A stretch of 64,000 bases of DNA from Brachynemurus nebulosus (taxonomy: Eukaryota > Arthropoda > Insecta > Neuroptera > Myrmeleontidae): assembly GCA_035578155.1 (NCBI GenBank), contig JAPWDM010000023.1, forward strand, positions 2,666,001 to 2,730,000. The letters are read 5' to 3'. Position 1 is the stretch's first letter. The number at the start of each line of letters is the position of its first letter. This document shows positions 30,378-42,061 of this stretch, in pieces. The notes beneath the pieces were generated by a model. It was given only the letters and a program-made list of their open reading frames with translations, was not told where the DNA came from and ran no database searches. The translations under genes were made by a program, and so were the position numbers.

Positions 30378-31010
30378 TAAGTGGGTTATTAAATACATAA
30401 ATAAAAAAATTAAAAAAATTTAACATAATTCAAAGGGCATAGCAGAATAAATATAGATGAATCGGCCCCGGAAACGAATTATTTTAATAACTATATTAGC
30501 GGTATAGCGAGGCTGTAAGTAATTAATATTTACAATTTTAAGGGCCAAAACTGACTAGTTATGAAAATAACTAAAAAAGATTTAAAAAATTACAAAATTG
30601 TTTTTCTTGGTAACTACTCAACATAGGAAAATAATTCCAAATCCACATCCAAGACAAACTCTCTCAGGAATACTAGACATATTTATTATCGTACAATTCT
30701 TGGTTATTAAGGATAATAACAAGGATAATATCCGATCTAAAGTTATATTTATAGGGTTCCGACTGAATGACCACTTCAAAAAAAATTCAGTAACTGTATC
30801 TGAATGCACTAAATTACTACACCAAGTCTCATTAAAATTCGAAGGCTATAACATAATAAAAACAAAAAAATATTTCTCATTCCCAATCTGCTGAACCGTT
30901 CCTCCTGTGGGTCCGAGCCTGAAATTATACACATCAATCGAAAGTACTTTAAAAATAAAGTGTTATGTCTAATTCAGTGTTTAAAGTAGTTCAATCGTAA
31001 ATTATTATAC
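30378..31010. other. AT-rich stretch, no supported gene
   Basis: A 98-codon frame at 30598-30894 contains no motif I recognise; its composition is Lys/Ile-rich, as expected of chance frames here. It could be a remnant of the upstream part of the Penelope-like element, but this cannot be shown. Confidence 0.35.
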
Positions 31011-31063
31011 GTTTACTGCAGAAAGGGAACTAGTCCAGGACTTGTTCCCTTTCTGCAGTAAAC
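31011..31063. repeat. 53-bp near-perfect palindrome made of two fused transposon ends
   Basis: The left arm GTTTACTGCAGAAAGGGAAC... (26 bp) and its inverse (26 bp) are separated by a single base, with one mismatch. The same 26-bp end occurs in inverted orientation at both ends of the 220-bp MITE at 33104-33323. This site therefore looks like two ends of that family joined head to head with the interior lost. Confidence 0.75.
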
Positions 31064-31147
31064 AATTTAATTTTTTTTTAAATTTATAAGAATATTTTTT
31101 CTTTCTTATCATGCTTAATAGTTAATAGTAATAGAACAAAAATATGT

Positions 31148-31923
31148 TTTACTGCTGAACTCGAGATCGACAAGAAAATAGCTTTTTTAGATGTGCTTAT
31201 TACTAGAGGTAGCAACAACATACTTACTACAATGTGGCATAAAAATTCTTACTGCTCATCTAGGCTCATAAACTGGCACTCCGGACACCCATTACATGTT
31301 ATTAATACAATAATATTATAAATAGGGCAGTTAATTTAACTCATTCCGAACACCGCCCTAAAACAATAGGAACTGCTAAAGACATCTTACTGAAAAATAA
31401 TTTTCCTTCGTCAATAATTAACGATTTAGTGAAAACAATCGTGCACCGCAGTTACAATAGTTTAACTTATCCTGACAGTATTAGGAAAACAGAAAGTGGC
31501 AATATTATAACATTACTATACTTAGGACAACGGATTGCTCCTGTATCTGCGCTTCTCCAATCCAATGGCATACGACCGGTGTTTAACTATCCTTTCACCA
31601 TTAAAAACTTTTTCTATTCAAACCTGAAACCAATCATACCAGTTGAAAAGAGAGATAATTTAATTTACTTAGTCCCGTGTGGTTCGTGCGGAGCCTTTTA
31701 CATCGGCCAGACGTCGAAAATGCTTGAACATCGGCTAAAACAACATCAATGGGATCTGAAAAGGGGCGATTTCAAAACTGGTTTAGCACAACATTCAAAT
31801 GAAAACGACCACCGTTTTGTTTTTGATAACACCAAAGTGCTACAATTTGAAAAAGTTTACCGTAAAAGATTAATTTTGGAAGGCTTATGGATAAACACCC
31901 AAAAAACACATTGTAATAATTAA
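31148..31923 (+). pseudogene. Penelope-like retroelement remnant (RT tail plus GIY-YIG endonuclease)
   Basis: The frame from 31148 shows AFLDVLITRG..., resembling the C-terminal reverse-transcriptase/thumb segment of Penelope-like elements. After a frameshift near 31310, the frame continues to the stop at 31923. It carries LIYLVPCGSCGAFYIGQTSK, the C-x2-C plus Y-I-G-Q-T signature of the Penelope GIY-YIG endonuclease, then an H-R-L-x2-H segment and GLAQHSNENDH. The GIY-YIG nuclease nicks target DNA during retrotransposition. The 5' part (most of RT) is missing and the frame is broken, so the copy is dead. An AT-rich 3' tail follows to about 32530. Confidence 0.8.
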
Positions 31924-32389
31924 ACTGAAGTGTCAAATTGGAACGTGTAAAAAATGCGCAGAAGTTTCTAAAAAATCATTCAACGCAGTAAATGTCAAAT
32001 ATGTATATATGTATATATAAAAAATATAATACACTGAAGTCACATTAACAAACATACATAATCACATTGTATTTGTCATTAGTAGAAAGATGTTTTTTAC
32101 TTTATTTGATTGTTTTTAATTAGTACTATATTTTTACTTAATTTTCATTATGTTTTTTTATTAATAATTTAATTGTTTTGTCTAATTATGTGCAGTTTTT
32201 AACTTCTGTAAAATTCAATATTTTATTTTATTCTATTTTTAATTTTAAGCTTATTTCTTTTATCTTAAAATTGACGTGTTAAAGGATATTTAAAAAAAAA
32301 TTTTATTTGTAAGTATTTTTAAAACATTCTTCTTTTTTGCTGTTCTATAATAACCTACATTGTTAATTCTATTTTATTTTATTTTATTG

Positions 32390-32445
32390 ATAAGGCCTGA
32401 GGCGGGGGGATGTTTTTAAAAACACCCCGAAACGTACGTCGCACT
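32390..32445 (+). other. Hairpin with GAAA/CTGA boxes at the 3' end of the Penelope remnant
   Basis: 'cctgaggcgggggg' and 'ccccgaaacg' surround a stem formed by GTTTTTAAAAAC. CTGA before a stem and GAAAC after it resemble a hammerhead ribozyme core, and hammerheads are known from Penelope-like elements. However, the CUGANGA box is imperfect (ends GGC), so this may be only a terminal hairpin. Confidence 0.3.
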
Positions 32446-32530
32446 GAATAAAAAATAATTTTTCAAATTACAACTGGTGATTATTTTCCAAAAATCCTTT
32501 CCTTAATATACAACATCACCAAAAACCCTT

Positions 32531-33103
32531 TATAAATAGTAATAGAACAGTAATAGGATTTATTTCTAACACTATCAGTAGATATCTAATAATAATAATA
32601 ATAATAAAAATATAAACATTACACAGATTCAATCGACTTTTCTTAAGACAAGTATTTATTTAGTTAATTTGATTAATTAATTATTTTTATTAATTTTTTT
32701 TTATATAGTTAGTATTGTTATATATCCCGATATAATAATTTAGTAACGTTGCCTGCACTGCGCATACACATTGGTGAGCTTTAATCGAGTATTAATGAAT
32801 TTATGCTTTAAATATTTTTAAGTGACTTAGTTATTATTATCTTAAATTCCAAAATTGACTCTGGTCTACATTTCTGCTGACAAAATAGGCTTTAACGTCC
32901 TGACTGGTTACCGTAGCTGCTACAAGGGAAGCAGACCGAGTGTAATACTGTTTTAAGAAGTTTTATGGCCTTTTTTTTTAATTTCTTTTTACGAGATAGG
33001 TTATTTTAGTTAAATATTATATTTTATCATGTAAATACTATTTTTACTATAAAAAATAAATTGTTTATTTCATAAAAAGCGTTTTTTATTAAATATAAAT
33101 TTT
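32531..33103. other. AT-rich stretch without recognised feature
   Basis: Contains a short ATA/AATAAT microsatellite (about 32590-32612) and nothing else I can support. Confidence 0.35.
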
Positions 33104-33323
33104 GTTTACTGCAGAAAGGGAACAAGTCCAAAAACAAAACGTTTTTTTTCTAAATAACTACGCATAAAAAAATTTAATCTTTTACAAAAGGTTAATCAGC
33201 TAATCACTAACAATATTTAAAAAATAAAATTTCATTAGTTCGTAAGAAGGGATCCAAGTAAAACGTTTTTTTCATCTCCTGTAAAATTTTATTTTATGGA
33301 CTTGTTACCTTTCTGCAGTTAGC
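33104..33323. mobile_element. 220-bp MITE with 26-bp inverted ends
   Basis: Left end GTTTACTGCAGAAAGGGAAC... (33104-33129) and right inverse end (33298-33323) with about three mismatches. No coding capacity. The same ends are fused as a palindrome at 31011-31063. No target duplication could be settled in the AT-rich flanks. Confidence 0.7.
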
Positions 33324-33982
33324 AGTTCATATATAACTTTGCTAGATCAAAACAAAACCGTTCTGGAAATATAATAGAAAATTGTCAAATAATAAAGTCA
33401 TAATATACATACCTATACATATTTGGTCTGTGTTTCAATACGACTGGCTCAAGCCACAGATTTTTATTAATTTTTTTTTTTATTTCTATCGTAAATTACT
33501 TTAAGGTCTTCTTGAATGAAAAAAATTTAATTTATATTTTGTGACGCTACTGGTAATTAATTTTTTTTATTATCAGTTTTCATTATTATTATTATTATTA
33601 TTATTACTTTAATTTTTTTTAAATGTTACATTTTCATTTCTATGCGCTTTATTACATTACCTAAGTGCAGAAGTTGTCTGAATGATAATTTTCATTTAAA
33701 ATATGGTTTTAATTTCAATTGATATTTTATGCATATTTGGTCTGGGTAAGCAGTCAACTTTTTCTTTAAATTCTTCTTAATTATTGTAAATTTTGGGAAT
33801 ATTTAAAATTATTACAATGTTTTGACGTTACTAATTATTGTAAAATACGACACTTTACACTCCTCGGACAATAGGGTATTTGACAGTAATAACAAAAAAT
33901 GATTAAAACAATTTTTAATGTATAATAAAAAAAGCAAAAATTTGTTATGCTATAATTCATCCAGATTCTTATTATTTAATTT

Positions 33983-33985
<3 letters not shown>

Positions 33986-34049
<64 letters not shown>

Positions 34050-34068
34050 CTAGATAGATAGATAGATA
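33986..34068. repeat. (TA)n followed by (GATA)n microsatellite
   Basis: About 31 TA units run into 'gctagatagatagatagata'. A simple-sequence tract. Confidence 0.95.
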
Positions 34069-35848
34069 AATATAGATAGGTATAGATATGTATATATGTA
34101 TATTGCAGTGGCGAGGCATGAAATTATTAGCTGGGGAGACAGTCTTTTTTACCATATTTTTAAATAGACTTATTTTGTGTCTATTTTCATTTCGAAATCT
34201 CTAGTCTTTCTAAGCCTTATTAAAGTTTTATTCTATAACAGACCTTTCGACTCAGTACTTTGACTGTAAAATAAAAATGTTGAAATTTTTGGCCAGCCAT
34301 TTGTGCTTACTTCACCAAGGGTAAAAGATATGGAAAATTTTGTTTTGTTTTGCGATTAGTCTGAATTAAAGGCCTTAAAAGAATTTAAAATTTTAAAATA
34401 ATTAGTTCTGAAATTAATCCTTTAGATATATTGTAGTTTTTAAATTAGATTCGTATTTTATTATTATATTTATAAAGAAAAAGGAAAGAATTTAAAACTT
34501 CTAATGTAAAAAACTTAAACACTGTTAATAGAGAAAAACAAATTCAAAATAAAAGTTAGTTTTTCTTGGAAATTAGTTGACATAGAATAATAGTTTAAAG
34601 ACCTTTTTTATGTAATTTTTTCCCCTCTTTCCAATGGTGTAAACAAAAATTTTGAATCTTGGGAAATTATTCCAAAAAGCTCGTTTTTTGAGCTTCCAGA
34701 CGTCGGACGTGTCTGAAAAATATTAGCGGGTAAAAAACCACTATTTTTTTTCCAGATTATTTTAGTTTACATATTTAGGATAAATTTAAAAAAAAATTAC
34801 TACGGTTACTGCTATGCCTTTGGTCGATAATCACTTTTAAAGATTTTTTGTTTATCGATTAAAAAATGTCTCAAAATTTAAGTCTAACAAAGCATTACAT
34901 AGAAACATGAAGTGATAATTAACCAAGTTTATTTTTCCTGTAATTTCCTGACTTTTCTGAACATTTTCATGAAAAAATTATTGCTTTATGTTAAATATTA
35001 TAGAAGTTATAGATTTTTTAATATAATAACGTCACCGAAAGTGATACCACGGAAATATCATTTTAACTCTATTTTGCTAAATTTCAAAAATTCATAACTT
35101 GAAAACTATTTGAGATAATTTTTTTAAATGTTGTACAGATGATTAGGATGGTTAAATAAACAAATAAAAAAATTTTCAGCTAAATCTGAGGTCATGGGTG
35201 ACATTTTATGTTTTTATTGGATGATTTGAAATGAAATGACCCTATTATAATTTACTTTTACGAAAAAATGGAAATTTATTAAAAAATTAGTTTGAAATAT
35301 TTTTACGATGTCCTATTTATTTGAAGTCTACTTTATATTATAGTTTGACAGTGCTATTTTATAAGAGACGTTGCACTGTTTTTGTATTAGGGGGGTTCGT
35401 TAATACCAGTTTATTTTTCCGTATTTTTGGGTTTAATATTAAAGTTAGGCCTTAATTTGACCATCTAAAATGTCGATCTGAGATAATAAATTTCATAATT
35501 AGTTGTTTTTTTCTATTTTAAAAAATGCCCTTAAACATATTTTCATAGATCTAGGACTGAAGTTCGAGATTTCCATCTCTTCTTGTCACACAACAATGTC
35601 ATAAAAATTTTGTGCGGGAACTACAAAATCCTAAAAACCAAAATTGTTTTTAAGTTTTTTATTGTTAAAATCGTTAGTAGGAGAATTAGAGCAGCTAGTC
35701 ATAAAGCTACTTTGTTTTTGATTTATTTTTTGGGGACCCGGTCCAGATATTCGTCCAACTCTTCCTTCATGACTGATTATCATTATCTGAAACTTGTTAA
35801 GTGTCTAATCTTTCTCTATATTTATTGAAACATAATTGTTTATTACAG
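34069..35848. other. Upstream region of CYP4 gene 2, no first exon recognised
   Basis: The first exon and promoter of gene 2 should lie here or further left, but no anchor exon in the required phase was found. Short frames are low in complexity. A 'gcttccagacgtcggacgtgtctg' block near 34691 recalls the left part of repeat family C. Confidence 0.35.
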
Positions 35849-38800
35849 TCACAATATGTGTATACCTTGTAAAAAATTATTTAAGAATACTATATTACAT
35901 GATAAAGATACCAACTTTAAGAACTCATCCCTCTTATCCGCTTGTGGGACACCTGGCGCGAATAAGAGAAATTTCAAAAGGTAAGAAAAAAAATATTATT
36001 TTGTTCAAATACAAATTTGCACCAGTGAATAACAGTTCGAAGTTCGAATTCTTGCATTATTAACGTTCAGCTGTCGGTGATCGTTCAATCAGTCCCTAAC
36101 AGTTATTTAGGGATGCCGAAAGCTTGAGATTAGTTCACTTACAGCCGACTCTCGTTAATTCGAAACTCGAGGGACTCTTAAAATATTACGATTTATCGAG
36201 TGTTTGAAATATCAAATGGTTCGAAATTTTTGAATTATTGAGAGGTTCGAATTACGATAACTTTGAATTGTAGAGAGGTACGAATTATCGCAGGTTTCAG
36301 TAACGAGAGTCGACTATATCACAATTAGAATCTATTGTTAAACAAAATTAATTAATTTAAAAAAAAATACGCTGCCAATAGGGTGGGTACACAGCTTCCT
36401 CGTAGTCGTAAAAGGCTTTAAAACAGTATTCTACCAAATATACATATTATATACCGTGAAATTATATTTTCGCCTTGAAGTTTATAAAATACTGTTGTAA
36501 CTCAAAAGACTTAAAGGCAAAATTATAAAATAATAGCAAAAATATTTTAGAAACTAACCCCCAATATACCCTAAAAATTTGAGCCAGATAGGACTAGCAG
36601 TAAGTAAGATATTGACATTTAATGGGATTTCATGGTAGCGGCGTAGCTACCGTTACTCCGATTTCGATTAAATTCATAGGGGACTATATAGGAACCAAAC
36701 TACATAATTTCTGAAAATTTCATAAAAAAGAATTGAGTAGTTCAGAAGTATTGCCACTTAGTGCAATTTTGGAATGACATGGTAGCGGCGTTGCTACCGT
36801 TACTCCGATTTTGATTAAATTCATAGGGGACCATCGCGGAGCCAAACTGCATAATTTCTGAAAATTTCATTAAAAACAATCGAATAGTTCGGAAGTTATG
36901 CCACTTGGTGCAAAATTGGAGACACACAGACGGACGGCCCAAACCAAAATTGTTCAGGAAGCTCTAAAACGGAAAATGTGCGTAAAAAATTTGATTTTGA
37001 AGAGAAAAAATTTTTTATTTTTCAAAAGTTATCACAATGCTTCCGCTACTTTAGTAGTCTCGGAAGCAAAATAAAGGTAATGGTGGGATTCGAACACGTG
37101 ACGTTATGAGTTGTAATTGCTTACCCTACTTACTGGGCTATTCACTTTTTGCAATTAAAAAATCAACTTACTTCTTATTTTAGCTAGTACTTATCTTAAA
37201 AATTGCGAAGAAGTTAAATCATTCTGCACTATGTGGTTTGGTCCATTTCCTGTACTATTTGTAAAAGATGCTGATATAGCACAAACAATATTAACGAATG
37301 CAAATTCATTAAACAAGGGATCATTTATCCGTTTTGCGGCGTATCCGATTTTTAAAGAATCCCTCGTTCTTTCTCAAGGTAAAATTAAACTAAACTTAAT
37401 ATATTATATTGAAACTTAACATTAATTTATGTTACAGTTGAAAGATGGAAAAAAGTTCGTAAATTATTTAATTATGCATTTACCAAACAAATATTGGATT
37501 CATTTATTCCAATATTTAATAATATAAGTGCAATTTTAGAGCAACAATTTGAAAAAGAACTCGACAATGAACAACCGTTTGATGCATATCAATATATTGG
37601 GCGCGGAACATTGGACGCGATTTGCGGTAAGGAATTGAACGATATTAATAAAAGTGATTTTTGGCATGAGATGAAGAGAGATGTTTAATCACCGTAAACA
37701 CAAGTGCAACCTGTGCAATTTTATTATTTTTGAACTTAGACCGTTTTTCCAGACAACTCCTTCAGTTAACTGAATGAATAAAATAACTATTTATCTGAAT
37801 TTCAGGAACAGCAATGGGTGTCAATTTTAATATGCAAAAATCCAATTATGTTTATTTTGACGTTGTACATAGGTGTATTATTTTTTTTTTCAAATTTTTC
37901 GAATAATAACAACTAAAGACGAAAATAATAATTTTGCACAAATTTACAGGATCGCGGACATAATATTGGAACGAGTCTGCTCGCCATGGCTGTATCCGCC
38001 ATTTATTTTTAATCGGACATCACTGGGAAAAGAATTAGATGACAATATTAAAATTATATTTGATTTGACGCATCAGGTACAAAGGGTTTGAAATATTTAC
38101 AAGAGGGGTATCAAACATTTGAAAGAAATTAATATACGTTGTAAAGTAGGTCTCTTCCAGCCTTCGTTTAGAAATTAAATGTTCAAAAAGTTACAAAAGA
38201 CAGCGATAGTTAGGTTTTATTGTTCACAACAACCGTGTATAGATGTGTAGAGTGTATTAACTTGTAGGTGCAACTGAGAGTTTCCAAGTTCGAATCCTTT
38301 TTTAAATTTTTATTTATTTTTTTATTTTTGTAATATCGTACAATACCCAATTACAATATATGATAAGTTTTTTTTAAGTACATTAAGAGCGTTACCAATA
38401 TATTAAAAAAAAATGGTCTATCGAATGGTCGGAAAACGACATTTCATATTACACAACCTAATGTTATTCCAGTTAAAAGCGGAAATAATTTCAGTCTAAA
38501 AAACTCTATTTAAAATTAAAAAATTGCTTTTAAGAATTAGTCTAATGATTAAAAAAAATGTCGATATTTTTCTGAATTACATATGATAGACTAAGTGGTC
38601 GGAAAACGACGTTTCATATAACAGGATCTAATGTTATTCCAATTAAAGGCGGAAGTGATTCGAGGCTAAGAGAATTCTGTTTTAAATTAAACAATTGCTT
38701 TTATATTATTTTAAGTTATTTATTTTTCGATTTAATTGTTTATGATTTGTATACAAATTATGAATGTCTGAATGTTTATATTATCATTATGTATATCAAG

Positions 38801-40025
38801 CATATATTGTAAACGTACATAGCCTATAATGCTAAAGCGTTTTTTAAGTAAAATTTAAAAAAAATGCTTTTAGATATTTCTGTAATTCGCGATAATTTAT
38901 CCGCCATTTTACCGGGCCACAATGGAAAATAGGTTGAGAAACACTACTCTACAACGTGTATTAATTTCTCAAAAAGTCGTGATTCTCAAGTTTAATACTC
39001 TTCCTGTTAAAAAAAATGTTTTAATTGCACTTTTGTAAAGGTTTTCGAAGAAAAATGGACAGAACTAAATGACAACGATAAAAATACTTCGACTAATGTG
39101 ACTGACGAGAATGTTCGCCAACAAATGGAAAAGAATCCATTCAAGTTACCATTTTTAGAATTTTTGATTGAACTCGTCAAACTAAATCCTGAAATAATGA
39201 GTAAAGAGAAATTAAAAGAAGAAGTCAATTTTATTATTTTAGCTGTAAGTGACTATAGTAACAATAATACTAGTTTTCATAAAAATTTCTACTACGAAAT
39301 AATTTTTAGGGTTACGAAACAACCGCTTTATCGTTAAGTAATATAATACTATCTCTAGCTTCATTAAAACATATCCAAGACCGGGCTTATGAAGAAATTT
39401 ATAATGTATTCGGAAATTCTGACCGTCCGGTCGAAGCAAATGATTTACCCAATTTGAAATATTTGGAAATGGTTGTTAAAGAGTCAATGCGTCTATTTCC
39501 GTCAATAGTTCAAATCATTCGAAAACCGATATATGATTTTTCAGTTGGTAATGAAGTTTTCTTAATTTAAGTGTGAAAAATTATACAAAGATCAAAAATA
39601 TTTTTTCAGATGGATACAAAATACCAGGTGGCGTAGATGTTATAATATCGATAATGGGCATACATCGTGATCCTAGATACTGGGAGAATCCGTTAGAGTT
39701 TAATCCGGAACGATTTTCACCGGAGTCAATACAAAACCGTCATCCGTTTGCTTATTTACCGTTCGGAGCTGGTCTTAGAAATTGTATTGGTATGTTTTAG
39801 AAATAATTTTTCGCGATTTTGATACTTATATATTTTTCTGGTGTATTTTTAGGTGGAAAATATGCTATAATGTTTATGAAAATTGTACTAGTATATATTT
39901 TACGTAAATACGAATTGTATACACATTTGAAATTGAACGAATTAGAATTTAGGACTGATTTAACGATGAAGTTGATTGGTGGACATTTGGTGACAATTAA
40001 GGAGCGACAACGTCTCAAAATTTAA
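35849..40025 (+). CDS. CYP4-family cytochrome P450, gene 2 (first exon not found)
   Basis: Tandem duplicate of gene 1 with the same predicted role: ER-bound heme monooxygenase. Exons: 35849-35980, 37184-37378, 37438-37626, 37806-37872, 37950-38076, 39041-39244, 39310-39547, 39610-39789, 39853-40025 (stop). Every exon has the same length as its partner in gene 1. Motifs: YPLVGH, MWFGP, AGYETTA, ESMR, FNPERF and PFGAGLRNCIG with the heme cysteine. In the third exon I count 56 identical residues of 64 with gene 1. An AATAAA lies at 40081-40086. Exons are open throughout. The large intron of gene 1 corresponds here to only 964 bp (38077-39040). The signal-anchor exon is missing from view, as in gene 1. 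Confidence 0.88.
36142..36315. mobile_element. Small mariner/pogo-like MITE in a CYP4 gene 2 intron
   Basis: 'cagccgactctcgtta' at 36142 is matched in inverse by 'taacgagagtcgact' at 36301-36315. TA is found next to the right end, and TTA precedes the left. Internal words 'gttcgaattacgat' and 'gttcgaattatcg' are repeated. The element is absent from the equivalent intron of gene 1, so it postdates the duplication or was lost there. Confidence 0.6.
36631..36945 (+). repeat. Two direct repeats of about 147 bp
   Basis: 'catggtagcggcgtagctaccgttactccgatt' at 36631 recurs at 36778. Both units continue with 'gattaaattcataggggac' and 'cataatttctgaaaatttcat', and end with 'gccacttrgtgcaa'. The second unit is followed by 'agacacacagacggacgg'. 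Each unit contains the hairpin GGTAGC...GCTACC. Confidence 0.85.
37070..37150 (-). repeat. SINE-like fragment in CYP4 gene 2 intron
   Basis: Contains the minus-strand B-box-like 'cgtgttcgaatccc' and the same 'gtgacgtt.tgaattgtaattg' neighbour as the fragment at 8340-8466 in gene 1, in the same intron. Shared position indicates insertion before gene duplication. Confidence 0.5.
38225..38320 (+). repeat. Possible SINE fragment (B box only)
   Basis: 'ccaagttcgaatcc' matches the polymerase III B-box consensus and is followed by a T-rich stretch. No full tRNA fold or A box was settled. Confidence 0.3.
38410..38705 (+). repeat. Two tandem units of about 174 bp in CYP4 gene 2 intron
   Basis: 'tggtcggaaaacgacatttcatat' and 'taatgttattccagttaaaagcgg' (38424-38485) recur at about 38598-38660. 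Both units end in 'aaattgctttta'. The repeat has no counterpart in the known part of gene 1. Confidence 0.75.
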
Positions 40026-40086
40026 ATACGTTTTGGTTATTTTTTAAATGCACTTTATTTTTATTCATTTTTGTAACTTCAATAAA

Positions 40087-42003
40087 ATTTATTAAATGTT
40101 TTTGTTTATTTTGTTTTTTCGATGTTTTTTGAATTACTTACGTAAATATAATACAAATTGTTGATAAACCAAAAGACTAAAAATTCGGATGGAAATGTCC
40201 CGAATCTGAACCTTTTATATCAACATTTTATCTAATTTAATGAATATCGCCAGATTTTCTGAGGCTGGTCAAATGAAACCAAACTCAAAATAAGTCTATA
40301 TATGAAGCACTAAATGGGCAAAGTTTAGACACATTTGGATCAATAGTTCTGGAGTTATCGCCGTTTTTAATTTTTTGGAAAAATTGAAAAATTTTAGTTT
40401 CTTTCGATTTTCTCCGGACTTTGTTTATGAAAATCAGAGACAGCAAAAGATTCCAATAATTTTAAGGACAACAATTTTTTACGTGACTTAGAAGAATTTC
40501 GATTTTGTTTTTCAAAGATCCTTATTTTTCATACGAGAACAGAAATTTTTTTTTTAAATTTTACCACAAGGTAGATGTGGACTTTTCTCAGGAAGACCGA
40601 GGGAAAAATTTCAAAAAATTTTTATAAAATATAATTTGCAACAACTTTGTTTCTGACAACTAAAATGACAAAACATAATATTTTAATTTTGTTTTAACTT
40701 TTGAGCGGGATGATCGTTTTCGTCCGTTTTTATTTATTTATTTTTTCTATTATTCATAAATATTTGTAGAATTGTATAACAATCTCTTATCTGTTAATCC
40801 CTTTGCTTTAGCAGGTTTCAAGGGATAGTAAGTAAAATCAGAACAAGAAAGTCCTACAACTACGTTATCAGCCTTTCTGTTTTTCACAAAATTTTAATAG
40901 ACGATTTTCAGATTAGATTGCTTTCTTTGATCATAATATCATGTATTAACTTTTATAATAATAATATTTAAATCAAATTAATTATCAAATTAATCAAATA
41001 AATCTAATTATGTAATCACCACAATCAAATTGAAATATATGGAAATTTTTTGTGAACCTGTGATAAAAATGTCGAGCAGGAAGTATCTGGGATTATTTGT
41101 AATATGCAAATATAAATAATTTATATTTATAGAAAAAAATCTATGTGCGATTTATGAGTTATTTTCTATTGGAAATTGTAAAAAACAATAATCAATATAC
41201 AACCACAATATTATAATAAATTATTAAAAAATATTTTCCATTTTTATTTAAAAAAAAAAATATATAAATAAATTTCTTGTATCCCCAGTGATAATTAAAT
41301 TCCGATTGCAAACAAGATTATTAAAGTAATAAAATAAATTACATGCACTTTATTAGGACAGGTCGATTTTTATTAATAAACGAAAAATAATTCTCAAAAA
41401 AAAAAAAAAAAATTGGAAACTTTTATATTACTACAAGTACCTACTCTTAAGACATGTGTAGAAACAATGTTGTATCTTTAGTTTTTTAGTAAGATATTCA
41501 TTCGTATAAAAAAATTATAATAAAAAAGGTCGATTTTTGATGTTTTTTGGCGAATTTCTCCTTAAGAGGGAAAATACTTTTAGAACAAAAAAGCAGAATT
41601 TAAATTTATTTTCTACTCCTGTTGAAGAACACACTCATTATATATCTGTTAATTGTTGAGAAAGTGAGGCATTATTCAAAGGTGTGGAGGGATGATCATT
41701 ACTCAATACCTTTTTGGCCAATTAAGTCACAGTATTAATCATTATTCAATGGGTTTGCGTCTTTGCGATTGTTTTGTGACTAATGTATGTATCAAGTTTT
41801 AATTTAATACATGAATGCGTAGTATCGAGCAAGTAAACAAAATAGTTTATATTTTGTTTTGATCGTTTTATACATATTAATACAAACATTTAATGAAATT
41901 AGAAATAGATTAAAAATTTGATTTAAAATTTATATTCAATTTTATTTAAATCAAAAAGGAAAAAAATCGTAGAAAAAATATCGTATTCTACTCACTTGCA
42001 ATG
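40087..42003. other. AT-rich intergenic region downstream of CYP4 gene 2
   Basis: Nothing coding recognised. It contains the 3' flank of gene 2 and unassigned low-complexity sequence; several A- and T-runs (for example 41398-41413). Confidence 0.4.
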
Positions 42004-42061
42004 GCTATTACTCACTCGCAAGCTCGGCTCGTGTCGCAATTTCATCTTCGTGAGTAATAGC
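42004..42061. repeat. Hairpin with perfect 12-bp stem
   Basis: GCTATTACTCAC and GTGAGTAATAGC enclose a 34-base CG-rich loop ('tcgcaagctcggctcgtgtcgc'-like). Composition resembles the foldback sequence at 63718-63852; likely the centre of a MITE. Confidence 0.55.
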
